From: Stieleria mannarensis | GTDB taxonomy: Bacteria; Planctomycetota; Planctomycetia; Pirellulales; Pirellulaceae | Assembly (NCBI RefSeq): GCF_014154935.1 | Contig: NZ_JACEHH010000009.1 | Location: 124,001-188,000 of the forward strand | Length of the DNA stretch: 64,000 bases | Reading direction: 5' to 3' | Shown here: piece by piece, positions 8,958-19,348 of the stretch | Layout of the letters: each line of letters opens with the position of its first letter | How positions within the stretch are numbered: position 1 is the first letter of the stretch | The notes under the pieces: generated by a model | The model's input: the letters and a program-made list of their open reading frames with translations, nothing else | What the model was told of the DNA's origin: nothing | The model's database searches: none | Made by a program: the position numbers and the translations under genes

Positions 8958-10073
8958 TTAATCGCAACGCGACGCAACCGCTCCTCCCCTTCCGATCGGC
9001 TCGGATGCGGCATGACGGCTGGAGTTCGGTGAAAGCAGCCGTTGATAGGTTTGCGTGTAATGTGTTATCGGCTTGAGGTATTCCGAGAGAGATTCGAAGC
9101 CCCGAACGCAACGACGCTCATATTCCTCCGCTTCCATCGATGCGGCCTGTTCTAAGCGGCCCGCCAGTTCCTGCACATCGCCGGGCGACGTGATCAACGC
9201 GCCCGGCCCTCCTGACTCGGTCAGCCCGCCGTCACGGCTGACAATCACGCCGGTTCGTGCGGCACGCGCTTCGATCGGGGTCAACCCCATGTCTTCTCTG
9301 GTGTTTGCCGCGGCAACCAGCCATTTGCATGATGCGATTTGCCGTTCCTTCTCCTCTCCGCTGACAAACCCGGGGGTTCGCACCGACGCTTGCAATCCCA
9401 ACGTCGCTATCCGACCGAGGATGGATTCCCGTAGCGGTCCGTCGCCGAGGATGGTCAGCGGCCAGGCGTCGCGATCGATCCGGGCACGTGCATACGCTTC
9501 GATCAGGTCCTCGATCCCCTTGTTCGGAATCCATCTCCCCAGGAACAAAAAACCTTGCCGACGATCATAGGGGACGAAGGGCGATGACAGCGAACAGATC
9601 GTCGGGACGCATTCGCTGTTCGGTTTGGGCCGTTTCGGTTCCCAGGTCTTCCAGACGAATTGCGAATTGTAAAACCGTCGTCCCACCAATGTGTTGCACG
9701 CCGACCAGACCATCCGGTGCGGGGTCAACCCGCTTCGTCGATAGTTGTGGATCGTCGCCAGAATTGGACGCCGCAGGCAAAATGCCGGCACGATCGCATC
9801 GGGGCAAAGATTTTGAACATGCAGAAGGTCTGACCAGCGGAGATGATCTCTCAACTCCTTCGAATTCCGCTCGACGAAGTGAACTTGGGATTCCCATTGA
9901 GATCCCAGTTTGTTTTTGAGTTTGTCCAGTCGGCAACCTTTCACACGCTTAAAGACAACGCGAACGTCGTATCCGTCGCTGTCGTCAAGGAACTTTGCGA
10001 CGGTCATGACGAACGCTTCGATGCCGCCGAAATCACCTTGTGTCGCAGCGACGATTACGATTTTTGTGGACAT
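8958..10073 (-). CDS. GT4-family glycosyltransferase
   Basis: The 371-residue protein starts MSTKIVIVAATQGDFGGIEA, whose GGIE loop is the conserved acceptor-side motif of GT4 enzymes. The donor domain has FLFLGRWIPNKGIEDLIEAY and MGLTPIEARAARTGVIVS in place of the usual EGFGLPxxEA. I set the start at ATG 10073, with GAGAGG about 10 nt upstream; the open frame extends a further 189 codons but there it only shadows the flippase gene. It would add one sugar of the repeat unit; specificity is unknown. Confidence 0.86.
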   Translation of the reverse strand: MSTKIVIVAATQGDFGGIEAFVMTVAKFLDDSDGYDVRVVFKRVKGCRLDKLKNKLGSQWESQVHFVERNSKELRDHLRWSDLLHVQNLCPDAIVPAFCLRRPILATIHNYRRSGLTPHRMVWSACNTLVGRRFYNSQFVWKTWEPKRPKPNSECVPTICSLSSPFVPYDRRQGFLFLGRWIPNKGIEDLIEAYARARIDRDAWPLTILGDGPLRESILGRIATLGLQASVRTPGFVSGEEKERQIASCKWLVAAANTREDMGLTPIEARAARTGVIVSRDGGLTESGGPGALITSPGDVQELAGRLEQAASMEAEEYERRCVRGFESLSEYLKPITHYTQTYQRLLSPNSSRHAASEPIGRGGAVASRCD

Positions 10074-10105
10074 GTCTGATAGGCCTCTCGGAGACGGGCG
10101 GGATG

Positions 10106-11386
10106 TCAGGAAGCTGCCCGACGGTTGTAAAACAGGAACACCCCAATCGAGCAAAGGCAGGTGGTCGCCCAAATCGATGCATTCATTTTCAAGATTCCGC
10201 TGGTCGTCCCGACATCGAATGACAATGCGAAGATGAGGAGTGCGGTTGATCCGACGATCGGTGAAAAATACCAGGCCGGGATGTACGCTCGGGCTTGGCT
10301 GACGGCAACGGTGACATGATTGATCATGCTGAGCACGCCCCCGACCGCCATCCAGACCACCTCGTGATGCAGGTCCGCGTAATTGTCGCCGAGCAAAAAC
10401 AAGGTCTGGGTCGGAAACAGCCAGACGGCGGCAACAATCAAGCTCGCCAGTGCGAACAGCCCGGCCTGCAGCCCCCAAAACCTCTTCCCCAATTGTCCAT
10501 TGCCGCTGGCCGATCGAGCGAAACGCGGAACGATCGTGATTCCACACACGACGTTGAAGATCGAAAGCACCATCACCAACCGGCTGAGCGCGCCCACTTC
10601 GGCGACCGCTTGGGTGGTCCCAAATACCGAGAGCAGCCAAACGACCACCTGATAGGAAAGCGTGTAGTAGACGGCGGCCGGAAACACTCGTTTGACGACC
10701 TTCAGGATTTCCGAGCGGATCTGTTCATCTTCGTGTTGATGACGGTCGACGAATTGGGCACATTTCCGACGCAGCAGTGCGTTGCCATAGATTTGAGAGG
10801 TACCCGCCGCCAGAATCGCGACGCCTGCAAATGGCATCAAGATCAACCCGACCGCATTGAGCAGCAAGCGGCTCAGGCTGGCTTTCACTTGGATCAATTG
10901 CAACCCCGCGACGTCTTGCTGCAATTTGGGAATGATCTCCAACAGCCGATTCGAAAGGGCGGACAGGAAGGCAGGCATCAGTGACAGCACCAACAGGATC
11001 GTCATCGTCCACGACGCGTTGTGGTTTCGGAGCAAGCCCACAAACACGGGGATCGCAAACAACAGCCCGAAGATCGCAAACCTTCGCCGCAGCGACATTC
11101 CGGTCGACAGGACCGCACCGAGTTTGACTCGGTCTTGCCAAACCCTGCCGCCTTGCGACATCACGCCGCTCGCGATCCCGCCGTCGGCTAAGATCGCCAT
11201 CGCGCCGAGCATCGTGTTGGCGAGCGTGTAAAGTGCGTATTCCTGTGGAGGCAGCCAGCGGATGACCAAGATCCCGCTTGCAAATCCGATCGCCTGAATC
11301 GCCGCTTGGGAAACTCCGGTGAACGCAAACAGACGCGTCCATCCGCGAACCCGCGCGAACTGATCCTGAAGAACACTATCGGCCAT
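10106..11386 (-). CDS. Wzx-like lipid-linked oligosaccharide flippase
   Basis: The 426-residue protein has about twelve to fourteen hydrophobic segments and begins with an amphipathic stretch followed by FTGVSQAAIQAIGFASGILV and RWLPPQEYALYTLANTM, which matches the polysaccharide-transporter (PST) branch of the MOP superfamily. It should flip the undecaprenyl-linked repeat unit to the periplasmic side for the Wzy-like polymerase. The ATG at 11386 has AGGGTG 9 nt upstream and overlaps the end of the upstream dehydratase gene by 11 nt; an ATG at 11395 is an alternative. Confidence 0.83.
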   Translation of the reverse strand: MADSVLQDQFARVRGWTRLFAFTGVSQAAIQAIGFASGILVIRWLPPQEYALYTLANTMLGAMAILADGGIASGVMSQGGRVWQDRVKLGAVLSTGMSLRRRFAIFGLLFAIPVFVGLLRNHNASWTMTILLVLSLMPAFLSALSNRLLEIIPKLQQDVAGLQLIQVKASLSRLLLNAVGLILMPFAGVAILAAGTSQIYGNALLRRKCAQFVDRHQHEDEQIRSEILKVVKRVFPAAVYYTLSYQVVVWLLSVFGTTQAVAEVGALSRLVMVLSIFNVVCGITIVPRFARSASGNGQLGKRFWGLQAGLFALASLIVAAVWLFPTQTLFLLGDNYADLHHEVVWMAVGGVLSMINHVTVAVSQARAYIPAWYFSPIVGSTALLIFALSFDVGTTSGILKMNASIWATTCLCSIGVFLFYNRRAAS

Positions 11387-12467
11387 CACTTGCATCACCC
11401 TGGCCGCGTCGCGACGGTTTTAAATTTCGCTCCGACGGCCCGCAAGACACCGGCGTTTGACCGGACTGCGAGGCAAGACTCTCGAGATCCGCTTGCACCA
11501 TCCGAGCGACGAGTTCGCCAAAGTCAGTCTGGGCCCGCCAACCCAACACGTCGCGTGCCTTCGAAGGGTCCCCACGCAGTTCGCAGACTTCGGCCGGTCG
11601 CAAGTATCGGGCGTCGACTTCGTAGTGGTTTTTCCATCGCAGTCCGACCGCGTCGAAGGCATCACGCAAAAACTCTTCCACGCTGTGTTCGATTCCGGTC
11701 GCCAGAACGTAGTCATCCGGGGTCTCATGTTGCAGCATCCGCCACATCCCCTCGACGTACTCGGGGGCATAACCCCAGTCGCGTCGCGCATCCAAGCTTC
11801 CCATCCGCAGTTTGTTTTGCAGCCCCATCGAAATTGCGGCTGCGCCCCTGGTGATTTTCCGAGTCACGAACGACTCACCGCGACGCGGCGATTCATGGTT
11901 GTAACAGATCGCGTTGCAGGCAAAAAAACCGAACGATTCGCGATACAAGCGTGTCATCTGGGTCGCAAACGCTTTGGCAACCCCGTAGGGCGAAACCGGC
12001 CTCATCGGTGTGTCTTCATTTTGCGGCGACCGATCCGGGCGGCCGAAGATCTCGCTGCTGCTGGTGTGAAGGAACTTGGGACGCTTTCGAAGATCGCGAA
12101 TAATCTCAAGCAATCGCAACGTCCCCATCGCCGTGAATTCGCAGGTCGACTCGGGGATCTCAAAGCTCGCGCCGACATGGCTTTGACCGGCCAGGTGGTA
12201 GAACTCGTCCGGCGCGATCTTCACCAGTAGCCGGCGAATCGTCGTCGTGTCGTCAAGGTCTGCATAGTGCAGAAACAATCGTCGGTCGTAAATCGACTTG
12301 TCGTGAAACAACGCGTTCAAACGCGTTCGAGAGGTTGAACTGTTGCGGCGAACGAGCCCATGAACGGTGTAGCCTTTCTCCAGAAGCAGTTCGGTCAGAT
12401 AGGAACCGTCCTGCCCGGAAATGCCCGTGATCAATGCCGTGGTCGTTTCGGTTTTGTCCGTGATCAA
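11376..12467 (-). CDS. second GDP-mannose 4,6-dehydratase paralogue (extended SDR)
   Basis: This NAD(P)-dependent extended SDR has the Rossmann glycine motif ALITGISGQDGSYLTE, the catalytic HTSSSEIFG and SPYGVAKAF (YxxxK replaced here by YGVAK) and the Gmd-specific [18 protein letters not shown] block. It is about 45% like its upstream neighbour by eye, so a duplication followed by divergence is likely. No ATG is available; TTG at 12467 has GGGGA 8 nt upstream and gives MITDKTETTTALITG, a sensible N-terminus. The enzyme could be another Gmd, or it may reduce the 4-keto product (RMD-like), since no separate reductase is in the window. Confidence 0.82.
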   Translation of the reverse strand: MITDKTETTTALITGISGQDGSYLTELLLEKGYTVHGLVRRNSSTSRTRLNALFHDKSIYDRRLFLHYADLDDTTTIRRLLVKIAPDEFYHLAGQSHVGASFEIPESTCEFTAMGTLRLLEIIRDLRKRPKFLHTSSSEIFGRPDRSPQNEDTPMRPVSPYGVAKAFATQMTRLYRESFGFFACNAICYNHESPRRGESFVTRKITRGAAAISMGLQNKLRMGSLDARRDWGYAPEYVEGMWRMLQHETPDDYVLATGIEHSVEEFLRDAFDAVGLRWKNHYEVDARYLRPAEVCELRGDPSKARDVLGWRAQTDFGELVARMVQADLESLASQSGQTPVSCGPSERNLKPSRRGQGDASDGR

Positions 12468-12490
12468 AATGAATGTCCCCGTCCGTTGCG

Positions 12491-13612
12491 TTATTCGACC
12501 GCCACGCTGACAGCATGCCCATGGAGCTTCAGCAACGCGTGTTTGCGGGCATTTTCCAAATCGGCGGCAACCATTTCGGCACACATCTCTTCGACCGAGA
12601 TTTCACATTCCCAGCCGAGTTTGGCTTTGGCTTTGGAGGGGTCTCCGAGCAGCGTTTCGACTTCGGCCGGACGGAAATAGCGGGGGTCGACTCGGACGAT
12701 CACGTCCCCGGGCTTTACAGCGGGCGACTTTTGACCGTCCAAAACTTGCGTGACGGTCGCGATCTCATCGATACCCTCACCCGAAAATGCGACCTCCAGC
12801 CCAGCCTCTTCGGCGGACAGTTTGACGAACTCCCGCACACTGATCTGCCGGCCCGTTGCGATCACGAAGTCATCGGCGACTTCTTGCTGAAGCATCATCC
12901 ATTGCATCCGCACATAGTCCTTCGCATGCCCCCAATCTCTCAGCGCGTCCATGTTCCCCAGGTACAGGCACTCTTCCAAGCCCTGGGCGATGTTGGCGAT
13001 CCCGCGGGTGATCTTTCGCGTGACGAAGGTTTCGCCTCGTCGCGGTGATTCGTGATTGAACAGGATGCCGTTGCAGGCATACATGCCGTAAGACTCGCGG
13101 TAGTTGACCGTGATCCAATACGCGTACATCTTTGCCGCCGCATAGGGCGAACGGGGGTAAAACGGCGTGGTTTCCTTTTGTGGAATCTCTTGGACCAGAC
13201 CAAATAATTCAGACGTCGACGCCTGGTAGAAACGTGTTTTCTTTTCCAGCCCCAGAAAGCGAATCGCTTCGAGCAGACGGAGGGTGCCGATCGCATCGAC
13301 GTCGGCCGTGTATTCGGGTGACTCGAACGAGACGGCAACATGGGACTGGGCCCCCAAGTTGTAGACTTCGTCGGGCTGAACGGCGTTGATGATACGCGTC
13401 AGGTTGGACGTGTCGGTCAGGTCGCCGTAGTGCAATTTGAATCGTGGCTGTTCTTCGTGTGGCGACTGATAGATGTGATCGATCCGTTCGGTGTTGAACG
13501 ACGAGGCACGGCGCTTGATCCCGTGGACCTCGTAGCCTTTCTCCAGCAGGAACTCCGCGAGGTACGAACCGTCTTGGCCCGTGATGCCTGTGATGAGTGC
13601 TTTTTTTGTCAT
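12491..13612 (-). CDS. gmd: GDP-mannose 4,6-dehydratase
   Basis: The 373-residue protein matches canonical Gmd over its length: [55 protein letters not shown] and [19 protein letters not shown]. It converts GDP-D-mannose to GDP-4-keto-6-deoxy-mannose, precursor of fucose, rhamnose or perosamine, for the exopolysaccharide. The start is ATG 13612; the frame continues upstream through a heptamer array but that extension (repeated NSQLPTP) is not protein-like. No GDP-fucose synthase lies in the window. Confidence 0.93.
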   Translation of the reverse strand: MTKKALITGITGQDGSYLAEFLLEKGYEVHGIKRRASSFNTERIDHIYQSPHEEQPRFKLHYGDLTDTSNLTRIINAVQPDEVYNLGAQSHVAVSFESPEYTADVDAIGTLRLLEAIRFLGLEKKTRFYQASTSELFGLVQEIPQKETTPFYPRSPYAAAKMYAYWITVNYRESYGMYACNGILFNHESPRRGETFVTRKITRGIANIAQGLEECLYLGNMDALRDWGHAKDYVRMQWMMLQQEVADDFVIATGRQISVREFVKLSAEEAGLEVAFSGEGIDEIATVTQVLDGQKSPAVKPGDVIVRVDPRYFRPAEVETLLGDPSKAKAKLGWECEISVEEMCAEMVAADLENARKHALLKLHGHAVSVAVE

Positions 13613-13642
13613 AGAGTCGTCAGTTGGCAGTAAGAGAATGCG

Positions 13643-13753
13643 GTTGGGAGTTGGGAGTTGGGAGTTGGGAGTTGGGAGTTGGGAGTTGGGAGTTGGGAGT
13701 TGGGAGTTGGGAGTTGGGAGTTGGGAGTTGGGAGTTGGGAGTTGGGAGTTGGG
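13643..13753. repeat. 7-bp tandem array (GTTGGGA)n, nearly 16 copies
   Basis: The heptamer GTTGGGA is repeated without interruption for 111 bp between the WbaP-like gene and gmd, ending 30 bp upstream of the gmd start codon. Short related fragments (CTCCCAACTCCCAACTCCCC) recur at about 13875-13894. Strand asymmetry is strong (G/T on plus). It lies within the transcribed leader of gmd, so length changes could alter mRNA structure there. Confidence 0.95.
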
Positions 13754-13899
13754 CTGAGCAGCAGTCGAAGGCATTGAAGTTAGCTCCCCTCTGTTCCGTT
13801 TACTTCTCGCCTTCTCCCTGCTTGCCTGCTTCTTGCTACCAATTGACTACCGCCAACGGTCGACATCTCCCCATCTCCCAACTCCCAACTCCCCTTCTC

Positions 13900-15585
13900 T
13901 CAACAAGCCCCTTCGCGAAGGAGGGCGGTTTTGACCGTCCGCCAAAGGATGAAGACATCCAGGCCGATCGACCAGTTGTGGAGGTAGAAGCGGTCCATGA
14001 AGACGCGCTGCGTGTAACTGGTCGAGTTCCTGCCCGACACCTGCCACAACCCCGTGATACCGGGCCGCACCATTTGGTACAGCTCAAAGACCTCGGGGTA
14101 GTCCTGGATGTATTCTCGATCATAGTCTCCGCTGTCGATGATTGGCCGCGGACCGACAAGGCTCATCTCCCCAAGCAGCACGTTGAACAACTGCGGCAGT
14201 TCATCCAAGCTGGTCTTTCTCAAAAAGTCACCGATCCTGGTGACACGTGGGTCTTTCTGAAGCTTGTGCGTTCGCTTCCATTCTTTCATCATTTGCGGAT
14301 TTTTCGCGAGGTACTCGCTCAATCGCCGATCCGCGTCGCACACCATGCTGCGAAACTTGATGGCTCGAAAAGGGATGCGGAATCGGCCGACGCGATCCTG
14401 GTAATAAAACACCGGCCCGGGGTCGAAGATTTTGATGGCGATCCCGATTGCAATCATCAGCGGCAACCACAACGGAGCGGTCATCACCACGAGAGCGAGA
14501 TCGATCACCCGTTTTGCCAACTGGGCGTGAGGACTGGTCAGCGCGGTGTAGCAATGGAGTTCGATCCCCGATCCCCGCTCGGCCAACCGGACCGACTCGG
14601 TCGGATGATAGGTGAAATCCATCGGCAGCATCACGTGTGGAATACCGTGAAAGGCGTGGTAGTCCTGCCATTGACCGGCATCCTGCTCGGCAATTGCCAG
14701 TCGGCATGCGCCGGTACCGCGAAGGATCGACTCAAGTTCTGTCGTCGGCCCCAGCCAACAACTTTCGCTGCGACGGATGGGCCCGCCACCGCGACGCTGC
14801 GGTGAACTCTGCTGTGGGACCTGCTCAGCCCGGTCGATGCGAAAGAATTTTCCGCCGTCTTGTTCGATCTGACCAGACTCGATCACGTCCGGTTCCATCG
14901 TCTCGACCGCTCGACGCCCGTCCCAATGTCTCGTCGGGTCGAAAATGATCCCGACCGGTCGCAAGCCTTCGTGACGTGAACGGTCGAGCCGATCAAACAG
15001 TTGGCGGCTCGCCTTGCCATTGCCGACGATCACCACCGGCTGTGTCCACCAATCAAACCCACTCATCAAACGGCGAGCGATCGGACGGATGGCCGATAGC
15101 GTGAAAAACATCGTGAATACCAATGTCGCCCAACACAGCCAGGGGAATTTGTCAACGCTGGAGCCCAGCAAAAGACCAAACCCCACTCCCACTGCGACGA
15201 CAATACTCGTCCGCATGACGCCTCGAAATTCCTGGGAATAGCTTGTCCCACACGCCGGATACAATCCGTGGATGCGATGCATCAAAACGACCAGCAACAC
15301 GACCCCGACACAGAAGGCCGGATGTGGTGTTCCGCCGTTCCATCGATGAATCACTGTCGCAAGCGACACGGCGATGCAACTTGCAACGACGTCGAAAAAC
15401 AGTAGCGGCACTGTGGTGCGAAAGTCATACCACGCCTGTTTCCTGCCCATCGCCAAAGCGGTCGGCGTGCCCAACTTTTGCAATGACGACGCATCGATCT
15501 TGCCCTTCGACTCGATCGGTTCCGTCGCAGCGGAATCCGACACGGCGGGCGGGCGATGCAAAGAATCCTTAAGTGTTGTGCTCAT
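13900..15585 (-). CDS. WbaP-like undecaprenyl-phosphate sugar phosphotransferase
   Basis: The 561-residue protein has four to five N-terminal membrane segments (residues about 55-165), a nucleotide-binding-like middle ([15 protein letters not shown]), and the C-terminal bacterial sugar transferase domain from about residue 358: [11 protein letters not shown], then [25 protein letters not shown] and MSLVGPRP. It starts repeat-unit synthesis by moving a sugar-1-phosphate onto undecaprenyl phosphate. A polar stretch of about 55 residues (about 230-285) sits between the two cytoplasmic domains and looks like an insertion. ATG 15585 has AGGAA just upstream. It follows the Wzc-like gene by 72 bp. 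Confidence 0.92.
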   Translation of the reverse strand: MSTTLKDSLHRPPAVSDSAATEPIESKGKIDASSLQKLGTPTALAMGRKQAWYDFRTTVPLLFFDVVASCIAVSLATVIHRWNGGTPHPAFCVGVVLLVVLMHRIHGLYPACGTSYSQEFRGVMRTSIVVAVGVGFGLLLGSSVDKFPWLCWATLVFTMFFTLSAIRPIARRLMSGFDWWTQPVVIVGNGKASRQLFDRLDRSRHEGLRPVGIIFDPTRHWDGRRAVETMEPDVIESGQIEQDGGKFFRIDRAEQVPQQSSPQRRGGGPIRRSESCWLGPTTELESILRGTGACRLAIAEQDAGQWQDYHAFHGIPHVMLPMDFTYHPTESVRLAERGSGIELHCYTALTSPHAQLAKRVIDLALVVMTAPLWLPLMIAIGIAIKIFDPGPVFYYQDRVGRFRIPFRAIKFRSMVCDADRRLSEYLAKNPQMMKEWKRTHKLQKDPRVTRIGDFLRKTSLDELPQLFNVLLGEMSLVGPRPIIDSGDYDREYIQDYPEVFELYQMVRPGITGLWQVSGRNSTSYTQRVFMDRFYLHNWSIGLDVFILWRTVKTALLREGAC

Positions 15586-15657
15586 CGATTTCCTGTGCGT
15601 CCGTGACCGTAGTGAACTAGAACGACAACTGATGGGTGACGGGAATGCTTCATCGCC

Positions 15658-18090
15658 TTAGGGCTTGCCGGTGATCAGACGATCGTTGCCGGTGCTCTGT
15701 CCGTTTCGCTGGACCGACTTCCCGTTGACCGGGCGTCGCATCCGTCCTTCGGAGCCGACGGCATCTTCCTCGTCTGCGGTGTAATACCGACGGTAATCAT
15801 CGACATATCCATATTGCCCTTTTCCGAGTCGTTTGTAACTGGTGTACCCATACCCACGACGCCGGGACGTCCGGGCGCTGACGATGACGCCGTCGATCGG
15901 GACACGCTGATCGCGCAGAATGTCGACGGTTCGTTCGACTAATCCCCGATTGTTCTTGGCAATCCGAACGGCGAGCAGACAGCTGTCGGCATGAAACGCG
16001 ATGATCGCCGGATCGGTGACGGCAAGGACGGGCGGAGAATCGATGAACACCATGTCAAATGAATCACGGGCCCGTTTAAGAAACGTTGCGAACTGTTCCG
16101 ACTCGAGCAACTCCGACGGTACCGACGTCCGCGAACCGGCCGGACACAACGTGAGGTTTAGCTGTTCGCAATCATGAAGGCACCTGGAAAACGACACCGT
16201 CGAGGCCAGGAAATCCGAAAGACCGGGGGCCCGTTCGACCCCGAAGGTCCTTGAGATCATCGGCCGCCGCATGTCACCATCGACAAGCAGAATCCGCTTT
16301 CCGGCCTGTGCCATGGACACCGCGATATTGGAAATCATCGTGGACTTACCATCCAACGGACTGGGGCTGGTGATCAAGAACACGTGCTTGGATTGGGTCC
16401 TTGACAATCCGGAGACTGCGGTTCGAACCACGCGCAGTGCCTCGGCGTCCAACCCGCGGGGCGTGTGGAATGCCGTCACATGGGGCGCGATCAGCGAGCC
16501 TGCGATCGCCCGCTTACGAAGCTTTGATGAACGTAGCATGGGCAGGTGAGCCAGGACCGGCGCCCCGGTCACCACCTCAAGGTCGCTCGGATCGGTGAAG
16601 GTTTGGTCCGCCTTCTCGGCCAGCAACGCAAACCCGAATCCCAGCATGGCGCCCGCCATCAATCCGATCAACGCGATTTTTGACTTCGCCGGCCACATCG
16701 GCCGGCTGGCCGGCTCCGGCTCTACCAGCAGGTCCGTCGAGAATCCGGCGTAGTCATTCGCCAGATGAAGTTCCTGAAGCCGTTTGAAAACCTCATCATA
16801 TCGCCGTTGCGCCCGATCCAAATTCGCTTTGAGTGACGCACCCTTTAAGAAACTCAGTTCGACGTCCTTGGCAAGCTTGGATTCTTTTTCGGAGAGTTCA
16901 AGTAATTCTTGCTCTCGCTTGGAAAACGCATTGATGTCACTCTTAAGAACGGCGAAGTGGGTCTTCAGAATCTCCGCCGGGGGAACGTCAAATTCCATCA
17001 TGTCGATTTTGGACGAATCGGCGCCGTCCTTTTCATCGAACTTCTGGATGCTCATGATCTCTGCGTCCAGGGCGGCAACGCTCGGATGTCGCTCACCAAA
17101 CGTGCTCCGCATGACGCGCCGCTGACTGATCAAGTCCATCAGGCGAAGCGTCTTGGATTGGTTGGAGGCGTTGGCGATCAGTCGGGCCATCTCCAATTCG
17201 TTGTCTGCGGATTTCCTTTGTTCCTCAATACTGATTAGCGACTGCAGGCGGGCGATGTCTTCTTCAGTCAGCAGCGTCATCAATTCCGCGTCGGTCAGTT
17301 CTTCCGGTCGACGTCCTTTCACCGCATCGACAATATTTTGCCGGCGTGAGTTTGCGGTCGCGATCGCAGTGCGAACGGTTGCAAGTTCACGCTCAATGGA
17401 ATCCAATCTCGTCCGGTGAATATCCTCCAGCCCGCCGACGCCGTCGCCGTCAAGGTTTGTCAGGGCCGGGACGGATGCGACGAAGTCGCGGTACTCCTGG
17501 TCCGCTTCACGAAGTGCCTGCTCGCTTTGTGACAACGCTTTGGCGATCAATTGTGCCGCTTCATCGCCGACGCTGTGCGTTTGGTGGTTGATGTAGGATT
17601 GGTAGGTTTCGAAAATCGCCCTCAAGATTGTCGCCGCAGATTCGGCATCACCGTCTTGGTAGGTTGCGTTCAGCAGGCTTGCCGAATCACCCGCCCCTTG
17701 GCCGCCTTTGCCCATGCTCAGCCCCTCGGCCAATTGATCAACGGTGCGGTCCAATCCTTCTCGCTCGATCGTTTGCCGAAGCACCTTGGCGCTGCGGAAC
17801 AGTTCAAGGTGCGTCGATAGGATTTCATCCTGGACCGTTGCACCTCCGTCGGCAGACTCGCGCAATCCAGTGCTGGTCATCTCACTGGAGAGCTGGCCCA
17901 CCAAGACCGTTAATCTCGACTCGTAAATCGGTTCCTGATTGGTGAAGTAGATCATCGCGCAAGTGGTGCCGATCAACACCCCCAACGCTAACAGGTGAAA
18001 CCGTCGGCGGACGATGCCCAAAAGATCGATGTCGAACTCCGGACCATCGTCGACTTCGGATGCGTCGTCTTGATAGCGTTTCATTGTCAT
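15658..18090 (-). CDS. polysaccharide biosynthesis tyrosine autokinase (Wzc/BY-kinase)
   Basis: The 810-residue protein joins a chain-length (Wzz) domain and a BY-kinase. The first membrane segment is at about 28-48 and the second near 475-495, with a long periplasmic coiled-coil part in between. The kinase has Walker A PSPLDGKST (about residue 580), Walker A' LLVDGDMRRP and Walker B FIDSPP. The C-terminal tail holds a tyrosine cluster (YGYTSY, QYGYVDDYRRYY at about 747-772) that is the usual autophosphorylation site. It controls export and length of the polymer. It is the first gene of the operon, so promoters for the whole cluster should lie in 18091-19348. Confidence 0.93.
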   Translation of the reverse strand: MTMKRYQDDASEVDDGPEFDIDLLGIVRRRFHLLALGVLIGTTCAMIYFTNQEPIYESRLTVLVGQLSSEMTSTGLRESADGGATVQDEILSTHLELFRSAKVLRQTIEREGLDRTVDQLAEGLSMGKGGQGAGDSASLLNATYQDGDAESAATILRAIFETYQSYINHQTHSVGDEAAQLIAKALSQSEQALREADQEYRDFVASVPALTNLDGDGVGGLEDIHRTRLDSIERELATVRTAIATANSRRQNIVDAVKGRRPEELTDAELMTLLTEEDIARLQSLISIEEQRKSADNELEMARLIANASNQSKTLRLMDLISQRRVMRSTFGERHPSVAALDAEIMSIQKFDEKDGADSSKIDMMEFDVPPAEILKTHFAVLKSDINAFSKREQELLELSEKESKLAKDVELSFLKGASLKANLDRAQRRYDEVFKRLQELHLANDYAGFSTDLLVEPEPASRPMWPAKSKIALIGLMAGAMLGFGFALLAEKADQTFTDPSDLEVVTGAPVLAHLPMLRSSKLRKRAIAGSLIAPHVTAFHTPRGLDAEALRVVRTAVSGLSRTQSKHVFLITSPSPLDGKSTMISNIAVSMAQAGKRILLVDGDMRRPMISRTFGVERAPGLSDFLASTVSFSRCLHDCEQLNLTLCPAGSRTSVPSELLESEQFATFLKRARDSFDMVFIDSPPVLAVTDPAIIAFHADSCLLAVRIAKNNRGLVERTVDILRDQRVPIDGVIVSARTSRRRGYGYTSYKRLGKGQYGYVDDYRRYYTADEEDAVGSEGRMRRPVNGKSVQRNGQSTGNDRLITGKP

Positions 18091-19348
18091 ACACGAGAGA
18101 TTGGTGAACTGATCAACACAAGACCGTCAGCAGACGCGTGCATGTGTTCTCAGTGGAATCCAAAGATCGTTCCATTGCCTGCCTGGACTTCGTCCGCTTG
18201 GGTGACATGCACCCCACTCGAACCACGATTGCGTTTTCATCTCGACGCCCCTTCGGTTCGCCGAACACCATTCGCGATCCAACACCTTAGTGATCGACAA
18301 GACACAACCTTCGCGATGCGCCGGACGATTGACATGCCGAGTAGCGGCGCGATGAACAGCTAGTGCATCGCAGCCACACAATTGATTTGCAAAACTAAAG
18401 GGCCAAACGAACAGCGATATGTTCGTTTGATTGCCGCGTCCTTACCGCAAAGACTCCACGCATGACCTTGATACTTTGGCGAGCGCTAATGCCGCGATGC
18501 AAGTAGTATCGCAACAGAGGCAAAAGACCCGACACATCAATCCACAACTCTTGGGACACCAATCGAATCACTGGGGCGGTGTCGCACTGTGGCACGTTCA
18601 AGTTGGCGCTCCAATGAAAGGAACTCTTGTTTTGTCAGTGAGGTGCCGCCGCCGTTCGACGTTTCGATTCTACAGTCAGATCGTCGCTGTCAAGCTTTTT
18701 CAGATGCGATGCAGCGTGATGCCAAACGGACTTGAGCCAGTCACTCTTGCACCACATCACAAGACGCGGATGAATCTACCCTTATGCGTTGTGAAGGGGG
18801 CTGGGCATTGCCGACACCGTTTGGCAACGAGTGTTCTTTACACAAAATTTATTTCGAAATTTTGCGGCGTCACAATCTCCATCAATCCGGGCGTGCACCT
18901 CTTTCACAAACGCATCTCGAGCACTGATCGAGATGTGTTTGCGTTAGGAAGGTTGTGTGTTCCCCCGCAACGTCACCGTGCGTGTCTTTCTACGTCACTG
19001 GGAGCATGGGTTTTTATCGTCTCCCCCGCCCGGCATGGTGGAAAGAAGGTCAGCACCGACGGTTCGTTGTTCGCCTAACTGTCCGACAGCACCCCATGGA
19101 TGCTAAGCGAGGTTTCTATCACGCACCGATCTGATCTGTCACGCGAAACCCGAAGTTGAATCGTCGCGCAGATGGGTTCGATGGTAAAACGTGTCACAGG
19201 TACACGCGTTCAATCTCTCTTCACCAGAACGGCGCAAGTCGGGATGGAAGAGCAACAGCCGCTTCGCGTGGTAAACGAGACGGTTGATCGTGGGGACTGT
19301 TTTGTCCACTGCGATATCTGTACTTGCGCCAAGCGACAAAGCCATGCT
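18091..19348. other. gene-free leader region of the exopolysaccharide operon
   Basis: About 1.25 kb between the Wzc-like gene and the 3' end of dnaX has no convincing gene: the longest open frames (for example plus strand 18431-19078) have unnatural composition, rich in His, Arg and Cys. Base composition is lower in GC than in its neighbours, especially 18640-18900, and it contains an A/T-rich palindrome. It is probably the regulatory region of the large operon; I see no clear sigma-70 promoter. Confidence 0.6.
18843..18864. promoter_or_regulatory. A/T-rich perfect inverted repeat, possible operator
   Basis: CAAAATTT and AAATTTTG form perfect 8-bp arms around a 6-nt spacer (ATTTCG). Such an A/T palindrome is out of place in a 60% GC genome and fits a dimeric repressor site, although its distance to the Wzc start (about 750 bp) is large. 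A function is inferred only. Confidence 0.4.

Noticed and set aside
13624-14805. 393-codon plus-strand frame including the heptamer array
   Set aside because: Starts in the repeat and is antisense to the WbaP-like gene; not coding.
18431-19078. 215-codon plus-strand open frame upstream of the exopolysaccharide operon
   Set aside because: Amino acid composition is unlike real proteins (many His, Cys, Arg), no domain, no good start signal.
19139-19345. 68-codon minus-strand frame starting right after the dnaX stop
   Set aside because: Start is adjacent, but there is no ribosome-binding site and no recognisable sequence; I treat it as chance.
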